Source: Uliginosibacterium paludis (GTDB lineage: Bacteria; Pseudomonadota; Gammaproteobacteria; Burkholderiales; Rhodocyclaceae). Taken from it: a stretch of DNA of 64,000 nucleotides. The position numbers and the translations under genes were made by a program. This document shows positions 59,786-64,000 of the stretch, in pieces (within the stretch, counting starts at the first letter, position 1; each line of letters opens with the position of its first letter). The notes under the pieces are model-generated. The model did not search any database, was not told the DNA's origin, and saw only the letters and a program-made list of their open reading frames with translations. Location: NCBI RefSeq assembly GCF_039631355.1, contig NZ_JBDIVF010000012.1:20507-84506 (forward strand), read 5' to 3'.

Positions 59786-61132
59786 ATGTTCGACAAGATC
59801 CTGATTGCTAACCGCGGCGAAATTGCGCTGCGTGTACTGCGGGCCTGCCGGGAACTGGGCATCCGTACCGTTGCGGTGCATTCCGAGGCGGACGCCGAAG
59901 CCAAGTATGTGAAGCTGGCGGACGAATCGGTCTGTATCGGCCCGGCGGCTTCGGCCCAGTCCTACCTCAATGTGCCGCGCATCATTGCCGCAGCCGAAGT
60001 CACCGATGCGGAAGCGATTCACCCCGGTTATGGCTTCCTATCGGAAAACGCCGACTTTGCCGAGCGTGTGGAGTCTTCCGGTTTCGTGTTCATCGGGCCG
60101 CGCCCCGAAACCATCCGCCTGATGGGCGACAAGGTTTCTGCCAAGGCCGCGATGATCGAGGCCGGCGTGCCCTGCGTGCCGGGCTCCGGCGGCGCGCTGC
60201 CTGACGACCCCAAGGAAATCGTCAAGATTGCGCGCGCCATCGGCTATCCGGTGATCATCAAGGCGTCCGGCGGCGGCGGTGGTCGTGGCATGCGCGTGGT
60301 GCATGCCGAAGGCGCCCTGCTGACGGCGGTGACGACGACTCGTACCGAAGCCGGTGCCGCGTTCGGCAATCCGACGGTGTACATGGAAAAGTTCCTCGAG
60401 AACCCGCGGCACATCGAGATCCAGGTGCTGGCCGACCAGCATGGTCATGCGATCTATCTGGGCGAGCGCGACTGCTCGATGCAGCGTCGTCACCAGAAGG
60501 TGATCGAGGAAGCGCCGGCGCCGGGCATCGACCGCAAGGCCATCGCCCGGGTAGGCGAAGCCTGTGTGGCCGCCTGCAAGCGCATCAACTACCGTGGTGC
60601 GGGCACCTTCGAGTTCCTCTATGAAAACGGCGAATTCTTCTTCATCGAGATGAACACCCGCGTCCAGGTGGAGCATCCCGTCACCGAACTGATCACCGGC
60701 ATCGACATCGTGCAGGAGCAGATCCGCGTGGCAGCCGGAGAGAAGCTGCGCTACACGCAGAAGGACGTCCAGCTGAGGGGTCATGCCATCGAATGCCGGG
60801 TGAATGCGGAAGACCCCTTCAAGTTCATTCCCTCGCCGGGCAAGATCCACCAGTGGCACACGCCGGGCGGCCCGGGCATCCGCGTCGATTCGCACGTGTA
60901 CGCGGGCTATACCGTGCCGCCGCATTACGACTCGATGATCGGCAAGGTCATCGCCTATGGCGACACGCGTGAGCAGGCCATCCGCCGGTTGCGTATTGCC
61001 CTGTCCGAAATGGTGGTCGACGGCATCAAGACCAATATCCCGCTGCATCAGGAAATGCTCACCGACACGCATTTCCTGCAGGGTGGCACCAGCATCCACT
61101 ACCTCGAGAAGAAGCTCGCGGGCAACACCTGA
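59786..61132 (+). CDS. accC: biotin carboxylase subunit of acetyl-CoA carboxylase
   Basis: 448 residues, normal for AccC. N-terminal LIANRGEIALRVLRACRELG, ATP-grasp Gly loop KASGGGGGRGMRVVHAEG, catalytic EMNTRVQVEHPVTELITGID, and C-terminal HAIECRVNAEDPFKFIPSPG. It carboxylates the biotin on AccB with ATP and bicarbonate. It follows accB by 102 bp, longer than usual because of a hairpin-forming insert. Confidence 0.98.
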   Translation: MFDKILIANRGEIALRVLRACRELGIRTVAVHSEADAEAKYVKLADESVCIGPAASAQSYLNVPRIIAAAEVTDAEAIHPGYGFLSENADFAERVESSGFVFIGPRPETIRLMGDKVSAKAAMIEAGVPCVPGSGGALPDDPKEIVKIARAIGYPVIIKASGGGGGRGMRVVHAEGALLTAVTTTRTEAGAAFGNPTVYMEKFLENPRHIEIQVLADQHGHAIYLGERDCSMQRRHQKVIEEAPAPGIDRKAIARVGEACVAACKRINYRGAGTFEFLYENGEFFFIEMNTRVQVEHPVTELITGIDIVQEQIRVAAGEKLRYTQKDVQLRGHAIECRVNAEDPFKFIPSPGKIHQWHTPGGPGIRVDSHVYAGYTVPPHYDSMIGKVIAYGDTREQAIRRLRIALSEMVVDGIKTNIPLHQEMLTDTHFLQGGTSIHYLEKKLAGNT

Positions 61133-61144
61133 AGGTTCCGAAGC

Positions 61145-62038
61145 ATGTGGTATTCCGTCTCCCTCAAGGCTGCGGCAGAGCAGGCCGAGGCCCTTTCCGA
61201 AGCCCTGATGGAGGCGGGCGCGCTTTCCGTCTCCATCGAGGATGCCGATGCGGGTACCGATCGCGAAACGCCGCAGTTCGGTGAGCCGGGCAGTGTCAAT
61301 GAGCGCCTCTGGGATCAGAGCGTGGTCATCGCGCTGTTCGACGAAAACGCAGACATTCCGGCCTTGCTGGCCGAGGCGGTGGCGGCGGTCGGTCTCGACG
61401 CGATGCCTGATTTTTCGGTCGAGGAAGTCGCCGAGCAGAACTGGGTACAGCTCACCCAGGCGCAGTTCGATCCGATCCGCATCACCGATCGCCTCTGGAT
61501 CGTGCCGTCCTGGCATCAGTCGCCTGACGCCTCCGCCATCAATATCGAAATGGATCCGGGCATGGCCTTCGGGACCGGCTCGCATCCGACGACCCGTCTC
61601 TGCCTGCAATGGCTGTGTGAGGTGGTGACTCCTGACGTGAGCGTGCTGGACTACGGCTGTGGCTCCGGCATCCTCGGGATTGCCGCTGCAAAGCTCGGCG
61701 CAGGGAGCGTGACCGGTTGCGATATCGATCCGCACGCTGTCGAAGCCAGCCATGCCAATGCCGAACGCAACGGCGTGAGCAATGCCACATGGCAGAATAG
61801 CGCCCGTCATATTCAGGGTGAATTCGATCTCGTGGTGGCCAATATCCTGACCAATCCGCTTTGCGTGCTGGCGCCCGGCATCGCCGCCAAGGTGAAGCCG
61901 GGAGGCCGGCTGGCGCTCTCCGGCGTGCTGGCAACCCAGGCCAGGCAGGTCATCGATGCCTATTCGCCCTATATCGCGCTGCAGGTCGGCGCAGAGCATG
62001 ACGGCTGGATACGCCTGGAGGGTCAGCGCGCATGCTGA
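61145..62038 (+). CDS. prmA: ribosomal protein L11 methyltransferase
   Basis: 297 residues. N-terminal substrate-recognition domain MWYSVSLKAAAEQAEALSEA, then the SAM domain: MAFGTGSHPTTRLCLQWL, VLDYGCGSGILGIAAAKLGA, VTGCDIDPHAVEASHANAER and VVANILTNPLCVLAPGIA. It trimethylates L11. It is 12 bp after accC and its end overlaps the DUF3426 gene by 7 bp. Confidence 0.97.
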   Translation: MWYSVSLKAAAEQAEALSEALMEAGALSVSIEDADAGTDRETPQFGEPGSVNERLWDQSVVIALFDENADIPALLAEAVAAVGLDAMPDFSVEEVAEQNWVQLTQAQFDPIRITDRLWIVPSWHQSPDASAINIEMDPGMAFGTGSHPTTRLCLQWLCEVVTPDVSVLDYGCGSGILGIAAAKLGAGSVTGCDIDPHAVEASHANAERNGVSNATWQNSARHIQGEFDLVVANILTNPLCVLAPGIAAKVKPGGRLALSGVLATQARQVIDAYSPYIALQVGAEHDGWIRLEGQRAC

Positions 62039-63306
62039 CCACGCGCTGTCCGCATTGCAGCACGGTGTTCCGGATTCGTCCGGAGCAGTTGTCCGTGCGC
62101 GGCGGGCGTGTGCGTTGCGGCCATTGCCAGCAGGCCTTCTCGGCGCTGTCCCATCTGGAGGAGATGGAGGATGAGGCGGGGCTGCCGCCCAATCCCGTTC
62201 CCCCTGTTTCGCCCTCTGTCGCAGCACCGACCCGGGCTGCGGCGCCCGCAGTTGCCGCGCCGGTCGCGCAGCCTGTCCGCCTGGCTGCTCCGCCCCGGCC
62301 CGTTCCGGATGCCCCGGTCACGTCCGTGCCGGCTGCGCCTGCTTCGGTCCTTGCGCCAGCGGTTCAGGACGATCCTCTGCAGATCACGATTGATGCCCTG
62401 CCGGCATCCTTCTCTGCCGATGGCGAGCTGGACTTCGATCTGAGTGGCCTGGAAGGCGAGGGCTTCAGTGCCGACCCCGTTCCGCCTGCCGAGCCGGTGG
62501 AGCCGGTCATTTCGATCGATCGTCTGCCGAAGGACGTATCGGACGAGGGCAAGGCCGCGGAGGACGGCAAACCCTTGGCGGCCGAAATGGCGGCTGCCGG
62601 CGAGCCGAAATATGAATCGCGCATCGCCCGCGAGCTTGGCATCCGGGCCTACGATCCCGAGGCTGACCAGAGCTTCGGTCAGACCGTGATGCTCGAGGAA
62701 CCTCTCGATCTGACCCGGATGGACGCCGACGAGCCCGGGCCCGGCGCAGCATCGCTGTTTGACGAGCATGAGCGCCAGGAGCACCAGGCCGGCCGGAATC
62801 TGGTCGAAGACCGGCGCAGCGGGCATGGCAAGTGGAAGTGGATACTGGGCTGCGTGCTGCTGGCGCTGGTTGCACTGTTTCAGCTGGCCTATGTGTTCCG
62901 GACGGAACTCGCGCGCGAGATGCCCAACCTGCGTCCGGAGCTTGAAGAAGCCTGCGCGCTGCTGGCCTGTACCGTGCCCTATCCGCAGGAGGCCACCAAC
63001 GAGAAGATCAAGATCGAGAGCAGCGAGTTCTTTGCCGACTCGGGCGGCGCCGGTCGTTATCGCCTGGTGGCGACCATCGCCAATCATGTGCCCTATCCCC
63101 AGGCCTGGCCGTCCCTCGAGCTCACGATTACCGACCGTTTCGACATCGCGGTGGCGCGCCGGGTTCTCGCCCCGGCCGAATGGTTGCCCGAAGCCAATCG
63201 CAATCAACCCGCTTTCGAGGCGCACAGCGATGTCACCGCCAATATCTCGCTGGATCTCGACAAGCTCAGCGCCCAGGGCTACCGGCTCTACGTGTTCTAT
63301 CCCTGA
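62032..63306 (+). CDS. zinc-ribbon and DUF3426 membrane protein
   Basis: 424 residues. An N-terminal MJ0042-type zinc ribbon (RCPHCSTVFRIRPEQL, VRCGHCQQAFSAL) is followed by a Pro/Ala-rich linker of about 100 residues and an acidic stretch. One membrane helix lies near 265-285 (WILGCVLLALVALFQLAYVF). The C-terminal DUF3426 domain ends SDVTANISLDLDKLSAQGYR. The family is conserved after prmA in betaproteobacteria; the function is unknown. Confidence 0.92.
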   Translation: MLTTRCPHCSTVFRIRPEQLSVRGGRVRCGHCQQAFSALSHLEEMEDEAGLPPNPVPPVSPSVAAPTRAAAPAVAAPVAQPVRLAAPPRPVPDAPVTSVPAAPASVLAPAVQDDPLQITIDALPASFSADGELDFDLSGLEGEGFSADPVPPAEPVEPVISIDRLPKDVSDEGKAAEDGKPLAAEMAAAGEPKYESRIARELGIRAYDPEADQSFGQTVMLEEPLDLTRMDADEPGPGAASLFDEHERQEHQAGRNLVEDRRSGHGKWKWILGCVLLALVALFQLAYVFRTELAREMPNLRPELEEACALLACTVPYPQEATNEKIKIESSEFFADSGGAGRYRLVATIANHVPYPQAWPSLELTITDRFDIAVARRVLAPAEWLPEANRNQPAFEAHSDVTANISLDLDKLSAQGYRLYVFYP

Positions 63307-63394
63307 TGCGCTCAGGGTTGGACCGGCGCCGATACTCCGCTAGCATGGCAAGGCTGTGCCCCCGGGCGCGGAACCCCATTCAACGGAGAAAAAC

Positions 63395-63892
63395 ATGAGC
63401 ACTGTTACGCTTGGCGGTAACCCGATCGATGTGGCGGGCGTATTCCCCGCAGCCGGCGCCGCTGCCGCCGATTTCAAGCTGGTCGCTGCCGACCTGTCCG
63501 AAGCCACGCTGGCAAGCTATGCCGGTCAGCGCAAGGTCCTGAACATCGTTCCCAGCCTGGATACCGGCGTCTGTGCCGCATCCACCCGCAAATTCAATGA
63601 GAAGGCTTCGAGCCTGGCCAACACCGTGGTGCTGGTGATCTCTGCCGACCTGCCGTTCGCCGCCAAGCGTTTCTGCGAAGTGGAGGGGCTGGCCAACGTG
63701 AAGACCCTTTCGACCTTCCGTGACAGCGGCTTCAAGAAGGCCTACGGCGTCGACATTACCTCTGGCCCGCTTGCAGGCCTGACCGCGCGCGCGGTGGTGG
63801 TGCTGGACGAGTCCAACAAGGTCCTGTTCTCGCAACTGGTGCCGGAAATCAAGGAAGAGCCGGACTACGCTGCCGCGCTGGCCGTGCTGTAA
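63395..63892 (+). CDS. tpx: thiol peroxidase Tpx
   Basis: 165 residues from ATG 63395, preceded by GGAG. Atypical two-Cys peroxiredoxin: peroxidatic Cys in SLDTGVCAASTRKFNEKA and resolving Cys in FCEVEGLANVKTL. It reduces organic hydroperoxides and hydrogen peroxide with thioredoxin. The motif that normally reads as PSLDTPVCATQ is recognisable, with Gly for Pro. A terminator follows at 63949. Confidence 0.96.
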   Translation: MSTVTLGGNPIDVAGVFPAAGAAAADFKLVAADLSEATLASYAGQRKVLNIVPSLDTGVCAASTRKFNEKASSLANTVVLVISADLPFAAKRFCEVEGLANVKTLSTFRDSGFKKAYGVDITSGPLAGLTARAVVVLDESNKVLFSQLVPEIKEEPDYAAALAVL

Positions 63893-63948
63893 AGGCATTT
63901 GCTGCACAATGGAAAACGGCCGCTGATGCGGCAATGCCGCTCAGTTAA

Positions 63949-63977
63949 GCAAAGGCCCCTCGGGGCCTTTGCTATTT
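63949..63977 (+). terminator. rho-independent terminator after tpx
   Basis: 11-bp stem GCAAAGGCCCC / GGGGCCTTTGC with a 2-nt loop (effectively a 4-nt loop), followed by TATTTG. Confidence 0.85.
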
Positions 63978-64000
63978 GTACAGTACAGGCTGTGCAACTG

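Overview
The window is high-GC, densely coded proteobacterial chromosome. Gene content and order (mpl, a conserved hypothetical, tlpA, aroQ, accB, accC, prmA, a DUF3426 gene and tpx; also YcaO fused to OsmC, an XdhC/IorAB cluster and RraB) suggest a betaproteobacterium. Rhodocyclales is my best guess, inferred from content only. I see no transposase, phage gene, rRNA or CRISPR array. There is one tRNA, tRNA-Ala(CGC).

Layout. 1-14.7 kb: stress and detoxification genes (Mn-catalase, DUF892 ferritin-like protein, Cys-rich copper-type protein, VOC proteins, an AhpD-like protein divergent from a MarR regulator, SDR, BON lipoprotein). The same stretch holds an exported dikinase-like protein and OsmC-YcaO. 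14.8-19.6 kb: a molybdenum hydroxylase operon (iorA-iorB-xdhC-mocA type-cyclophilin-like) next to an AraC regulator. 20-25 kb: chemoreceptor, GNAT, RraB, GFA protein, and a HipA/YjjJ-type kinase broken by one frameshift in a run of eight T. 25-29 kb: LysR regulator divergent from a YqhD-type aldehyde reductase, quinone oxidoreductase, DUF1330 and flavodoxin-like oxidoreductase. 29-32.4 kb: nirBD, with a sigma-54-like promoter and a tandem hexaloop leader that resembles an ANTAR antitermination target. 32.7-37.3 kb: secreted alpha-amylase, two copies of an NTF2/SnoaL-like gene, and a TPM-domain membrane protein lying between the copies. The second NTF2 copy still carries a decayed 3' end of the amylase gene.

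40-52.8 kb holds the most interesting locus. Ten genes run in one direction: TonB-dependent receptor, tonB, exbB, two exbD, a secreted M13 metallopeptidase, and a complete oligopeptide ABC importer. Upstream of the receptor lie a perfect sigma-54 -24/-12 element (39820-39835) and, about 150 bp further up, a near-consensus NtrC site (39680-39696). I read this as a nitrogen-starvation-induced peptide-scavenging system: outer-membrane capture, periplasmic cleavage, then inner-membrane import. The regulatory elements are visible in the sequence; the substrate and the regulation are inference.

53-64 kb: tRNA-Ala, azlCD, a TRAP-type binding protein, mpl-sco, and the housekeeping run up to tpx.
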